Positions 41,866 through 50,446 of a stretch of DNA of 64,000 nt are shown here, one piece after another. Position 1 is the stretch's first letter. The number at the start of each line of letters is the position of its first letter. The notes beneath the pieces are model-generated. The model had not been told where the DNA came from and made no database searches. It saw only the letters and a list, made by a program, of their open reading frames with translations. This stretch comes from Aeromicrobium tamlense (lineage in GTDB: Bacteria; Actinomycetota; Actinomycetes; Propionibacteriales; Nocardioidaceae): NCBI RefSeq assembly GCF_013408555.1, contig NZ_JACBZN010000001.1, forward strand, positions 1,116,001 through 1,180,000. The letters are read 5' to 3'. The translations under genes were made by a program, and so were the position numbers.

Positions 41866-42590
41866 AGTCCGTGCGCACCGCAGCGGGTGCACTCGGGGCA
41901 GCCGTCATGCTGGCCGTGATGGTGCCCCTGGGGTCCTCTGCGGCCTCGGCGCCCGCGGCCCGCCTCGGCCTGAGCGCCGACGGGGTCGGTCCGTGGACCT
42001 CGACGCTGACCGAGCCGGTCTTCGCCGACGACACCCGCTGGGTGCCCGGTGACGCCCAGACCGGAGAGTTCTGGGCCCGCAACCAATCCTCCGACGCCGC
42101 GGAGATCGAGCTGGTGATCGTGCCCCGGGACGGCGCCCTTCACGCGTCCGGCGACCTCGACGTGCAGATCCGGACCGATGGCGAGGCGTGGCAGCCCCTC
42201 TCCACCGCCTGGACCGCGCCTCGTCCTCTGGCGGCGGGCGCGACGGCACGGGTCCAGGTCCGCGCCGCGCTGTCCGAGACGGCGTCCAACGCCGACCAGG
42301 CCCAGCACTTCGCGTTCGACGTCCGGACCCGGCTGACCCAGGTCACCGGGACCGAGCCGACCACCGGGCCGACCACGGAGCCGACCGCGAGGCCCACCGC
42401 GGCCTCGCCGACCAGCGCGGTCGCTCCCGGCGATCGAGCCGAGACCGCGCCCGCGCGCGACGGCTCGCTGCCGAGCACCGGCGCCGAGCTGCCCTCGTGG
42501 CTCCTGCCCGCGGGCATCGGCGCCTCCATCACCGGCCTGTGGCTCGCCCTGGGCGCCCGCCGGAACCGAGAAGAGAGTGACGTTTCATGA
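41862..42590 (+). CDS. Exported protein with LPSTG sorting signal
   Basis: A 242-residue protein: N-terminal signal peptide (hydrophobic 7-28), a soluble domain (about 30-150), a TTEPT/ARPTAASPT linker, and a C-terminal LPSTG (203-207) followed by a hydrophobic stretch and RR, the classical sortase anchor. It is therefore predicted to be linked to peptidoglycan. It begins with ATGA overlap with the SipW-like gene and overlaps the next substrate gene, so it is expressed with them. No sortase lies in this window. The soluble domain resembles no named family. Confidence 0.8.
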   Translation: MKSVRTAAGALGAAVMLAVMVPLGSSAASAPAARLGLSADGVGPWTSTLTEPVFADDTRWVPGDAQTGEFWARNQSSDAAEIELVIVPRDGALHASGDLDVQIRTDGEAWQPLSTAWTAPRPLAAGATARVQVRAALSETASNADQAQHFAFDVRTRLTQVTGTEPTTGPTTEPTARPTAASPTSAVAPGDRAETAPARDGSLPSTGAELPSWLLPAGIGASITGLWLALGARRNREESDVS

Positions 42591-43216
42591 CGCAGTCCAC
42601 GACCTCGCGCCTCGTCCGCACCCTGCGGTCGACCCGCACGCGAGCGATCCTGAGCCTCGGCATGGTGCTGGGCCTGACCAGCGTCAGCACGCTGGCGTAC
42701 TGGACCGACGAGGCCCAGCTGACCACGGGCACCATCCAGGCCGGATCGCTCGACCTGCTGATCCTCGACGGCCGGCTCGACGGCCAGGGCGGCTCGGTCA
42801 CGAACACGGCCATGTCGGCCACCGCGATGATCCCGGGGGAGAGCTTCGCGTTCACTGTGCCGGTGCAGCGCAAGGCCAACACCGCGGGCTTCGCGCTCAC
42901 CGCGACCGGCACGGCGGCGGGCACCCTGTCGCCCCACGTCCAGTGGTCGGTCTACGAGGGCACCGCCGGGACCCAGACCACCAACGCGAACGGTGTCCGC
43001 TCCAACACCTGCTCAGGAACGCAGCTGTCCACGAACGTCACGCTCGACGGCACCGCCAAGCCGCTGATCCCCACGGCCACGCCCGTGAACCTCGGCGGCA
43101 CGACGTTCAGCAAGAACCTGTGCTTCCGCGTGGCGATGCCGTCCACCACCGGCAACAGTGCGCAGGGAACGACGGGCACCGCGACGTTCTCCCTCACCGC
43201 CAGCCAGCTGCAGTGA
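42587..43216 (+). CDS. SipW-type signal-peptide exported protein
   Basis: A 209-residue secreted protein with the TIGR04088 (SipW-type) signal: TRTRAILSLGMVLGLTSVSTLAYWTDEAQ, where the T-x-A-x-(F/W)-T-D core is TLAYWTD (35-41), then TTGTIQAGSLDL. The remainder is a Ser/Thr/Ala-rich beta domain with two cysteines. Overlaps the LPSTG gene by four bases. Together with 40718 and 44460 it forms the substrate set of the two local peptidases. Confidence 0.87.
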   Translation: MTQSTTSRLVRTLRSTRTRAILSLGMVLGLTSVSTLAYWTDEAQLTTGTIQAGSLDLLILDGRLDGQGGSVTNTAMSATAMIPGESFAFTVPVQRKANTAGFALTATGTAAGTLSPHVQWSVYEGTAGTQTTNANGVRSNTCSGTQLSTNVTLDGTAKPLIPTATPVNLGGTTFSKNLCFRVAMPSTTGNSAQGTTGTATFSLTASQLQ

Positions 43217-43244
43217 CCCCGACCCGACGAACGAGTGACCTGAC

Positions 43245-44315
43245 ATGAACCGCACGCTCCGCGAGACGATCCTGTGGATCGGCGCCGGCCTGGGCACGCT
43301 GTGCCTGGCCTGGACCGCCGCCATGCTCGCCTTCGGGCTCACGCCACTGGTGTTCACGTCGGGCTCGATGTCGCCGGCGATCGAGGCCGGCGACCTGGCC
43401 TTCGCCACCACGGTGCCGGCTGACGAGCTCGCCGAGGGCGACGTCGTCAGCGTGATCGACGACCGCGGCGTGCGCATCACGCACCGCGTCACCGGGATCG
43501 ATCCTCAGGACGACGGGGGAGCGGTGCTGCAGCTCCAGGGCGACGCCAACGCCTCGCCGGACGAGCAGGCGTACAACGTCGACGAGGTCGAGCGCGTGAG
43601 CTTCTCCGTGCCGAAGGCCGGCTACGTGATCAACGCCGTGAACTCGCCGTTCGGCATGTTCGTCATCGGACTGCTCGTGGCCACGATCCTGGTGATCGCG
43701 TTCCGTCGCGACGGCGGTGGCGGTCCGGACGCGTCGGCCGAGGACGACAGCGACGACGCCGCACCCGACGATCGGGGGCTCGTCCCCGATCACGGCGTGG
43801 GCCACCGCGTGCGGCGCGTCGTCGGCGTGGGCGCGGGTGCCGGTGCGCTGCTCGTGGCCTCGGGACTCGGGCTCCAGCCCACCATGGCCGCCTTCGGCGA
43901 CAGCCCGACGATCGTCTCCGGCGCTCTCGGGGCCGCGAGCGTGCAGGCGCCGGCCACCTTCACGTGCACCAATGTCGGCGGCAGTGGCGCGTCGGTCAAT
44001 CTCACGTTCCCGCACCAGGACGCCCGCTACGACTACGTCGTCACGATCGTGAACGACCAGACCGGTGCGACCGTCGCGAACCGGGGCGGGACGATCACGG
44101 GAGCGGGGACCGTGGGCGCTGCCCAGACCGTCAACGTGGCGCGCAACTTCACCCCGTGGGGCCTCTTCGACGCCGGTGCCGTCCAGTACACGGCGCGCGT
44201 CAGCAGCCGGCTCAAGTCGTCGACGACGTGGACGTCCTCCGACGTCACGCTCAAGCTCTACGAGACGCGCGGGCTCTTCGAGTTCAGCTACCGCACGTAC
44301 TGCGGGACGGCCTGA
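43245..44315 (+). CDS. SipW-like signal peptidase fused to a substrate-like secreted domain
   Basis: A 356-residue two-part protein. Residues 1-153 form a SipW-like peptidase with S41 (TSGSMSP), H80 (ITHRV) and two membrane segments (about 10-30 and 131-153). After an Asp/Gly-rich linker, a second export-type segment occurs: RRV then a hydrophobic run (193-212), TMAAFGD (213-219) and SGALGA, which is the T-x-A-x-F-x-D core of SipW-type signals. Residues 220-356 are a beta-rich domain with C251 and C353. So it encodes an enzyme and what looks like its own substrate. Confidence 0.85.
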   Translation: MNRTLRETILWIGAGLGTLCLAWTAAMLAFGLTPLVFTSGSMSPAIEAGDLAFATTVPADELAEGDVVSVIDDRGVRITHRVTGIDPQDDGGAVLQLQGDANASPDEQAYNVDEVERVSFSVPKAGYVINAVNSPFGMFVIGLLVATILVIAFRRDGGGGPDASAEDDSDDAAPDDRGLVPDHGVGHRVRRVVGVGAGAGALLVASGLGLQPTMAAFGDSPTIVSGALGAASVQAPATFTCTNVGGSGASVNLTFPHQDARYDYVVTIVNDQTGATVANRGGTITGAGTVGAAQTVNVARNFTPWGLFDAGAVQYTARVSSRLKSSTTWTSSDVTLKLYETRGLFEFSYRTYCGTA

Positions 44316-44343
44316 GCTCTCCCCACCCCCGATGGCCCCATCC

Positions 44344-44367
44344 GTCACACGAGTTACTCTCGTCACA
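44344..44367. promoter_or_regulatory. GTCACA repeats before the last island gene
   Basis: GTCACA occurs at 44344-44349 and 44362-44367 with ACGAG-TTACT-CTCGT (44349-44363) between; the GTCACA word is shared with the 21-bp repeats upstream of the first island gene, suggesting common control. Confidence 0.4.
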
Positions 44368-44459
44368 TCGGCCGGCGCCTGAGCCGGGCCGAGACGACTC
44401 CAAGAGCGCGGGTCGGACGACACGAGGACGTCGTTCCCGTTCCCCACGGGGAGGAGCTC

Positions 44460-44972
44460 ATGAAGACCTGGACCAAGGGCGCGGTCGCCGGGGCCTCGGC
44501 GCTCGTGCTGCTCGGCGGCGCGGCGTCGCTCGCGTACTGGAACGGTTCCGGATCCGTCGCCGGCGGCAGCATCTCAGCAGGCCGACTCACGCTGACGGAG
44601 TCCACGCCCGGCGCCTGGACGCTCAACGGCACTCCGCTCGCCGACGTCTCGGCCGTGCGTGCCGTTCCGGGTGACACCTTGCTGTTCACCGGCTCGTGGA
44701 CGATATCGGCGACCGGCGACGACCTCGAGGCGACCGTCGATGTCACGGGCCTCGAGGGTCAGGGCGGCCTGGCCGACGACGTCTCGATCACGGATACGTA
44801 CACGGTGGACGGGACGCCTCTGGCGGGCCAGATCACGGACGACCACGACGGCGACGTTCTCGCCGCGGAGGTCGTGGTCGACTTCCCGTTCGGCACGGGC
44901 TTCGGCAACACGTCACAGGGCCATGTACTCGACCTGACCGACGTCAGGGTCGCCGTCGCCCAGGGTGACTAG
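44460..44972 (+). CDS. Alternate-type signal-peptide exported protein, paralogue
   Basis: A 170-residue paralogue of the first island gene (40718): the same KGA-A start, hydrophobic GASALVLLGGAASLAYWNGS and GGSISAGRLTLT segment, and TPGAWTLNG further in. Its own promoter region (144 bp) carries GTCACA repeats. A strong ribosome-binding site (GGGGAGGAG) precedes ATG. It ends nine bases before the pdxT start, so pdxT may be read partly from this promoter. Confidence 0.85.
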   Translation: MKTWTKGAVAGASALVLLGGAASLAYWNGSGSVAGGSISAGRLTLTESTPGAWTLNGTPLADVSAVRAVPGDTLLFTGSWTISATGDDLEATVDVTGLEGQGGLADDVSITDTYTVDGTPLAGQITDDHDGDVLAAEVVVDFPFGTGFGNTSQGHVLDLTDVRVAVAQGD

Positions 44973-44981
44973 ACTTCCGGG

Positions 44982-45575
44982 GTGACTTCCATCGGTGTGT
45001 TCGCCCTCCAGGGCGACGTCCGCGAGCACCTGCACGCGCTGCAGCGGCTGGGCGTGGACGCGTTCACGGTCCGTCGCCCGGCCGAGCTCGAGCGGTGCGA
45101 CGGGCTCATCGTGCCCGGCGGGGAGTCCACCACGATGTACAAGCTGGCGCGCACGTTCGACCTGCTCGAGCCGCTGCGCCGGCGCGTGAAGGACGGCATG
45201 CCCACCTTCGGCACCTGTGCCGGGATGATCATGCTCGCCGAGCGGATCCATGACGGTGCGGCGGGGCAGGAGACCGTCGGCGGTCTCGACGTCACCGTGC
45301 GTCGCAACGCGTTCGGCCGTCAGGTCGACTCGTTCGAGACCGACCTGCAGATGGCGGGCGTCGCCGACCCGGTGCACGCCGTGTTCATCCGCGCCCCCTG
45401 GGTCGAGGAGGTCGGGCCCGGCGTCGAGGTGCTTGCCGCGGTCCCCTCGGGCGAGGCCGCCGGTAGGATCGTGGCGGTGCGGCAGGGGCCGCTCATGGCG
45501 ACGTCCTTCCACCCCGAGGTCGGGGACGACGACCGTGTGCACGGACTCTTCGTCGATCTCGTGAAGCAGAGCTAG
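44982..45575 (+). CDS. pdxT: Pyridoxal 5'-phosphate synthase, glutaminase subunit
   Basis: Supplies ammonia from glutamine to PdxS. 197 residues, class I glutamine amidotransferase: GGEST glycine loop, nucleophile C79 in [11 protein letters not shown], and the His-Glu pair in TSFHPEVG (H177, E179). The active-site triad is complete. Start GTG 44982. It lies 4.5 kb from pdxS because of the inserted island but keeps its usual downstream neighbours yebC and ruvCAB. Confidence 0.97.
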   Translation: MTSIGVFALQGDVREHLHALQRLGVDAFTVRRPAELERCDGLIVPGGESTTMYKLARTFDLLEPLRRRVKDGMPTFGTCAGMIMLAERIHDGAAGQETVGGLDVTVRRNAFGRQVDSFETDLQMAGVADPVHAVFIRAPWVEEVGPGVEVLAAVPSGEAAGRIVAVRQGPLMATSFHPEVGDDDRVHGLFVDLVKQS

Positions 45576-45594
45576 GACTACGCAAAGGAACGAC

Positions 45595-46353
45595 ATGTCG
45601 GGCCACTCCAAATGGGCAACCACCAAGCACAAGAAGGCCGCGATCGATGCGAAGCGCGGCAAGCTGTTCGCCAAGCTGATCAAGAACATCGAGGTCGCGG
45701 CGCGCACGGGTGGACCCGACCCTGACGGCAACCCCACGCTCTACGACGCGATCCAGAAGGCCAAGAAGCAGTCGGTCCCCAACGACAACATCGACCGCGC
45801 CGTCAAGCGCGGCGGGGGAGCCGACGGCGGCGGCGCCGACTACACCACGATCATGTACGAGGGCTACGGCCCCAGCGGCGTCGCGTTCCTCATCGAGTGC
45901 CTCACCGACAACAAGAACCGGGCCGCCATGGAGGTCCGCACCGCGATGACCCGCAACGGCGGCACGATGGCCGACCCGGGCTCGGTGTCCTACATGTTCG
46001 GCCGCAAGGGCGTCATCATCGTCCCCGCCGAGCAGGAGGGCGGTGCCACCAACGAGGACGACGTCCTGATGGCGGTGCTCGACGCGGGCGCCGAGGAGGT
46101 CAACGACCTCGGTGGCAGCTTCGAGGTGCTGTGCGACCCCAGCGACCTCGTCACGGTCCGCACGGCACTGCAGGAGGCCGGCCTGGACTACGACTCGGCC
46201 GACGCCTCGTTCGTGCCCAGCGTGACCGTCGAGGTCGATGCCGAGGGGGCGGCCAAGGTCGTCAAGCTGATCGACGCGCTCGAGGACTCCGACGACGTGC
46301 AGAACGTGTTCGCCAACTTCGACGCGCCCGACGAGGTCATGGCCGAGCTCTGA
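45595..46353 (+). CDS. yebC: YebC/PmpR family protein
   Basis: A 252-residue YebC/TACO1-like protein, complete from [23 protein letters not shown] to the C-terminal domain. Members act in transcription control or in translation of proline stretches. It lies between pdxT and ruvC as in most actinobacteria, with a ribosome-binding site GGAACG. No feature marks it as unusual. Confidence 0.97.
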   Translation: MSGHSKWATTKHKKAAIDAKRGKLFAKLIKNIEVAARTGGPDPDGNPTLYDAIQKAKKQSVPNDNIDRAVKRGGGADGGGADYTTIMYEGYGPSGVAFLIECLTDNKNRAAMEVRTAMTRNGGTMADPGSVSYMFGRKGVIIVPAEQEGGATNEDDVLMAVLDAGAEEVNDLGGSFEVLCDPSDLVTVRTALQEAGLDYDSADASFVPSVTVEVDAEGAAKVVKLIDALEDSDDVQNVFANFDAPDEVMAEL

Positions 46354-46377
46354 GCCGGCCTCGGCCATGATGTGGCC

Positions 46378-46770
46378 ATGGACCGACGCGTGCGCACCCC
46401 CGACGGCGTCGGGTGGACCGTCCGTGTCGGTCGTCCCGCGCTGCGCGGACACGAGGGCGACCTCGTCGTCGGCGGCACGCCGACCGGTGGCGGCTTCGGC
46501 CCGCTGCTCGTCGTGGCGGGGCTCGTCCTGCTCGGCGTCCTGACGCCGGTCCTGCTGAAGTCGGATCGCGGCTGGGTGCTCGCGCTCGTCCCCGTGCTGC
46601 TCGTCGCCGGCTGGCTGTTGCTCGCGCGGTATCCCGTCGAGCTGCGCCGCGACGGCTCCGAGCGGCCGCTGCACCGCACGCTCGTGGCGGGACGGCTGAA
46701 CGCGCGCCGCGTCGCCGGAGAGCTGGCCGAGGAGATCGAGCGCACCCCGGACGACCAGCTGACGGGCTGA
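46378..46770 (+). CDS. Conserved-looking two-segment membrane protein
   Basis: A 130-residue protein with two adjacent hydrophobic segments ([19 protein letters not shown] and [20 protein letters not shown]) and basic tails. It lies between yebC and ruvC on the same strand. ATG at 46378 was preferred to GTG at 46372. No family recognised. Confidence 0.65.
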   Translation: MDRRVRTPDGVGWTVRVGRPALRGHEGDLVVGGTPTGGGFGPLLVVAGLVLLGVLTPVLLKSDRGWVLALVPVLLVAGWLLLARYPVELRRDGSERPLHRTLVAGRLNARRVAGELAEEIERTPDDQLTG

Positions 46771-46828
46771 GCCCGGCGCGCGGCGTGCCTCCGCGAGGCC
46801 GTCGCCGCCACCGCCTACAGTGTCGAAC

Positions 46829-47359
46829 ATGCGTTCCCTTCGTGTGCTCGGAGTCGACCCCGGCCTCACTCGGTGCGGCGTGGGCGTCGTCGAGGGGATG
46901 GTGGGCCGCCCGCTCGACCTGGTCGACGTCGGCGTCGTGCGCACCCCGGCCGACCTCGACCTCGCGAAGCGGCTGCTGCGTCTCGAGCGCGCGCTCGACG
47001 ACCTCGTCGTCCGGCTGCGGCCCGACGTCGTCGCGGTCGAGCGCGTCTTCAGCCAGCAGAACGTCCGCTCGGTGATGGGCACGGCCCAGGCCAGCGGCAT
47101 CGCGATGCTCGTCGCGGCGCGCCACGGCATCCCCGTCCAGCTGCACACCCCGTCGGAGGTCAAGGCCGCCGTCACCGGCAGCGGCCGGGCCGACAAGGCC
47201 CAGGTCACCGCGATGGTCACCCGGCTGCTGCGCCTCGACGCGCCGCCGAAGCCCGCCGATGCCGCCGACGCGCTCGCGCTCGCGATCTGCCACCTGTGGC
47301 GCGGCTCGGCGCAGAACCGCCTGGCCGCGGCCGTCGCCGCCGCGGGAGGCACCCGGTGA
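46829..47359 (+). CDS. ruvC: Holliday-junction endonuclease RuvC
   Basis: Resolves Holliday junctions as a dimer with RuvAB. 176 residues from ATG 46829. The four catalytic acids appear in GVDPG (first Asp), VAVERVF (Glu) and the DAADALA pair near residue 150. An upstream GTG at 46820 is an alternative start. First gene of ruvCAB; its TGA overlaps the ruvA GTG. Confidence 0.97.
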   Translation: MRSLRVLGVDPGLTRCGVGVVEGMVGRPLDLVDVGVVRTPADLDLAKRLLRLERALDDLVVRLRPDVVAVERVFSQQNVRSVMGTAQASGIAMLVAARHGIPVQLHTPSEVKAAVTGSGRADKAQVTAMVTRLLRLDAPPKPADAADALALAICHLWRGSAQNRLAAAVAAAGGTR

Positions 47360-47946
47360 TCGCGCATCTGCGGGGCTCCGTGGCCACCGTCTCGCTCAAC
47401 TCCGCCGTCCTCGACCTGCAGGGCGTCGGCTACCACGTGATGTGCACGCCCTCCACGATCGCCGACCTGCGGATCGGGCAGGAGGCCACGCTGTGGACCT
47501 CGATGGTCGTCCGCGAGGACTCGATGACCCTCTACGGCTTCGCCGACGCCGAGGAGCGCGACATGTTCGAGCTCGTCCAGACCGCCAGCGGCGTCGGCCC
47601 CAAGGTCGCCCAGGCGATGCTCGCGGTGCTGCCACCCGAGCGCCTGCGCAGCGCGATCGCGTCGGCCGACCACGCCACGCTCACCAAGGTCCCGGGCATC
47701 GGTCGCAAGGGGGCCGAGCGCATCGTCGTCGAGCTCAAGGACCGCGTCGGCGCCGTCGCCGCGTCGGCCGCCGCGCCCGCCCGTGCGGGGTGGCGCGACC
47801 AGGTGCACGAGGCCCTCGTCGGTCTCGGCTGGTCGGCCAAGGACGCCGACGCCGCGATCGACCGCGTGGCCGACGGCGTCGGCGACGACCCCGACGTCTC
47901 CACCGTCCTGCGCGACGCCCTGCGATCGATGGACCGGCGCCGATGA
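47356..47946 (+). CDS. ruvA: Holliday-junction branch-migration protein RuvA
   Basis: Binds the four-way junction as a tetramer and loads RuvB. 196 residues: N-terminal OB fold with [28 protein letters not shown], two helix-hairpin-helix motifs ([30 protein letters not shown]) and domain III at the C-terminus. It starts with GTG, overlapping ruvC, and overlaps ruvB by ATGA. Confidence 0.97.
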   Translation: MIAHLRGSVATVSLNSAVLDLQGVGYHVMCTPSTIADLRIGQEATLWTSMVVREDSMTLYGFADAEERDMFELVQTASGVGPKVAQAMLAVLPPERLRSAIASADHATLTKVPGIGRKGAERIVVELKDRVGAVAASAAAPARAGWRDQVHEALVGLGWSAKDADAAIDRVADGVGDDPDVSTVLRDALRSMDRRR

Positions 47947-48989
47947 GCATGGACGAGTACGACGACTTCGAGTCGATCGTGGCCGAAGCCGCCGGACCGC
48001 AGGACACCGCGTTCGAGCAGGCGCTGCGGCCCCGCACGCTGGACGAGCTGATCGGCCAGGAGCGCGTCCGCGAGCAGCTGGCCCTCGTGCTGGACGCCGC
48101 CGTCGCGCGCGAGCGCACCCCCGACCACGTGCTGCTGTCGGGTCCTCCCGGACTCGGCAAGACCACGATCGCGATGATCATCGCGCACCAGCTCTCCGCC
48201 CCGCTGCGGCTCACCAGCGGCCCCGCCATCCAGCACGCCGGCGACCTCGCGGCGATCCTCTCGGGCATCAACGAGGGCGACGTGCTCTTCATCGACGAGA
48301 TCCACCGCATGTCGCGCCCCGCCGAGGAGCTGCTCTACATGGCGATGGAGGACTTCCGGGTCGACGTCGTCGTGGGCAAGGGTCCGGGCGCCACGGCGAT
48401 CCCGCTGCAGATCCCGCCGTTCACCGTCGTCGGCGCCACCACCCGCGCCGGCCTGCTGCCGGGCCCGCTGCGCGACCGCTTCGGCTTCACCGCCCAGCTC
48501 GACTACTACGAGCCCGCCGACCTCGACCGCATCGTGCGCCGCTCGGCCGATCTGCTCGACCTGGGCATCAGCGCCGAGGCCTCGGCCGAGATCGGCTCGC
48601 GCTCGCGCGGCACCCCGCGCATCGCGAACCGGCTGCTGCGCCGCGTGCGCGACTACGCCGAGGTCCGCGCCGACGGCTCGGTCGACCACGCCATCGCGCG
48701 GGCCGCGCTCGACCTGTACGAGGTCGACGACCTCGGCCTCGACCGGCTCGACCGGGCCGTGCTCGACGTCCTGTGCCGCAGCTTCGGCGGGGGACCGGTG
48801 GGCATCGCCACGCTCGCCGTGGCGGTGTCGGAGGAGCGCGAGACGGTCGAGGAGCTGGCCGAGCCGTTCCTCGTCCGGCTGGGCTTCCTGGCCCGCACGC
48901 CACGCGGCCGCATCGCCACCGCGGCGGCCTGGCGGCACCTCGGCCTCACCCCGCCGGCCGTGCCCGACACGCTCGACTTCGACGGGTGA
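47943..48989 (+). CDS. ruvB: Holliday-junction helicase RuvB
   Basis: AAA+ motor that drives branch migration. 348 residues with Walker [10 protein letters not shown], Walker [10 protein letters not shown], sensor 1 [11 protein letters not shown], arginine finger in GPLRDRFGF and a C-terminal winged helix. ATG 47943. Downstream is a convergent kinase gene rather than the usual yajC, which follows further on. Confidence 0.98.
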   Translation: MSMDEYDDFESIVAEAAGPQDTAFEQALRPRTLDELIGQERVREQLALVLDAAVARERTPDHVLLSGPPGLGKTTIAMIIAHQLSAPLRLTSGPAIQHAGDLAAILSGINEGDVLFIDEIHRMSRPAEELLYMAMEDFRVDVVVGKGPGATAIPLQIPPFTVVGATTRAGLLPGPLRDRFGFTAQLDYYEPADLDRIVRRSADLLDLGISAEASAEIGSRSRGTPRIANRLLRRVRDYAEVRADGSVDHAIARAALDLYEVDDLGLDRLDRAVLDVLCRSFGGGPVGIATLAVAVSEERETVEELAEPFLVRLGFLARTPRGRIATAAAWRHLGLTPPAVPDTLDFDG

Positions 48990-48993
48990 GAAC

Positions 48994-50442
48994 TCAGAGC
49001 AGGCTCGGGTAGGCCGCGAACAGCGCGGCGGCGAGGGCCGCGGCGCCGAGGCGCAGCACGAAGGCCAGCAACCCCGTCATCCCGAAGCGCAGGCGGGCCA
49101 GCGCCCGCCACGTCAGCACCAGGGTCGCGAGCGGCATGAGGATCCAGGCGACGTCGGCCCACGAGCCGTACAGGTCGGGCGTCGACAGGCCGTACGCGCG
49201 GGCGCCCGCCATGACCCCGGCCGCGTACCACGGGAAGGCGAGTACCGCGGATCCACGGATGGCGGCTCCCAGGGCGATGCCCAGCGCTCGGCGCGGCGCG
49301 TCCGCGAGGAGCCGGAAGTACGCCCTCCGTCCGATCGCGACGAACGCGACGGCGAGGACGACCGCCGCCCACCACCATGCGGACGCGGTGGAATCGTCCA
49401 TGACGGGCGGGCGGTGATCGACGGCGGGCGACAGCGACGTGCTCGCCCACACGAGTGTCGGGACGAGTGCGACGACGCCGGCGCTGAGCGCGAGGGTCGC
49501 GAGCGTACGAGCCGTGCGCGTGGTCCAGGCGAGACCGGGCTCGCTCGGCGCCGGGGCCGACTCGGGCGTCAAGCGGGACGACGGGACGACGGCGGTGACC
49601 GTCGGACCCGCCTGGGCGGCCCCGATCGACTCGAAGGGGGCGAGCGCCGCGGCGAAGTCGGCGGCGCTCGCGTAGCGACGGTCGGGATCGATCGCCATGG
49701 CACGGTGCAGGACGTCCACGAGCCCTGCGGGGATCGCCGGATCGACCTCGCGCGGATCCGGCCGGTCGGCCGAGCGGTGCGCCATCAGCTGCACCGCCGG
49801 CGGGCCGGGGAACGGCGTGCGGCCGGTCAAGGTCTCGAACAGCAGGCACGCGACGGAGTACACGTCACTGCGCCGGTCGACCCGGCCCTCGTACTGCTCG
49901 GGGGACATGTAGTGCGGAGTGCCGGCGATCGTGGCCGTCAGGTCGGAGGCCGCGCGGGAGATGCCGAAGTCGACGAGGCGCACGTCGCCTGCCGCCGTCA
50001 GCAGGACGTTGGCGGGCTTGATGTCCAGGTGCAGGATGTCCGCCCGATGGCAGGCGTCGAGAGCGGCCAGCACGTGCCGGACGAGTCGCACGGACTCGAT
50101 GCTCGGTCCGTGGTCGGTGAGCAGCTGCTTCACGCTCGTGCCGTCGACGAGCTCCATCACGAGGTGCGGCGACTCCTCGCCGTCGCCGTCGGGCAGCATC
50201 ACCAGGTCGTGGATCGTGACGACGTACGGGTGACTCACGCGGGCGAGGGCGTTGACCTCCCGCCGGATGCGGTGCATCGCCCGCGGGTCGTCGGTCAGGA
50301 CGTGCGCGAACCGCTTCACGGCCACGTCCCGGCGCAGCTGGTGGTCGTGCGCGCGGTAGACGACGCCGTGACTGCCCGCGCCGATCCGCTCGAGCATCTC
50401 GAAGCGGGGTGCCCGGTCGAGGGCACCGACGGTCACGACCAT
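48994..50442 (-). CDS. Serine/threonine protein kinase with C-terminal membrane segments
   Basis: A 482-residue Hanks-type kinase. The kinase domain has the glycine loop IGAGSHGVVY (20-29), the ATP lysine K43 in VAVKRF, the catalytic loop HLDIKPANVLL (D140, K142, N145) and DFG (D158), with AGTPHYMSPEQ after it. Unlike PknB, the extracellular part is replaced by about five or six membrane segments (from 325). Its partner is probably the adjacent FHA protein. ATG 50442 was chosen; it slightly follows the FHA stop (50447). Confidence 0.9.
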   Translation of the reverse strand: MVVTVGALDRAPRFEMLERIGAGSHGVVYRAHDHQLRRDVAVKRFAHVLTDDPRAMHRIRREVNALARVSHPYVVTIHDLVMLPDGDGEESPHLVMELVDGTSVKQLLTDHGPSIESVRLVRHVLAALDACHRADILHLDIKPANVLLTAAGDVRLVDFGISRAASDLTATIAGTPHYMSPEQYEGRVDRRSDVYSVACLLFETLTGRTPFPGPPAVQLMAHRSADRPDPREVDPAIPAGLVDVLHRAMAIDPDRRYASAADFAAALAPFESIGAAQAGPTVTAVVPSSRLTPESAPAPSEPGLAWTTRTARTLATLALSAGVVALVPTLVWASTSLSPAVDHRPPVMDDSTASAWWWAAVVLAVAFVAIGRRAYFRLLADAPRRALGIALGAAIRGSAVLAFPWYAAGVMAGARAYGLSTPDLYGSWADVAWILMPLATLVLTWRALARLRFGMTGLLAFVLRLGAAALAAALFAAYPSLL

Positions 50443-50446
50443 GGGC

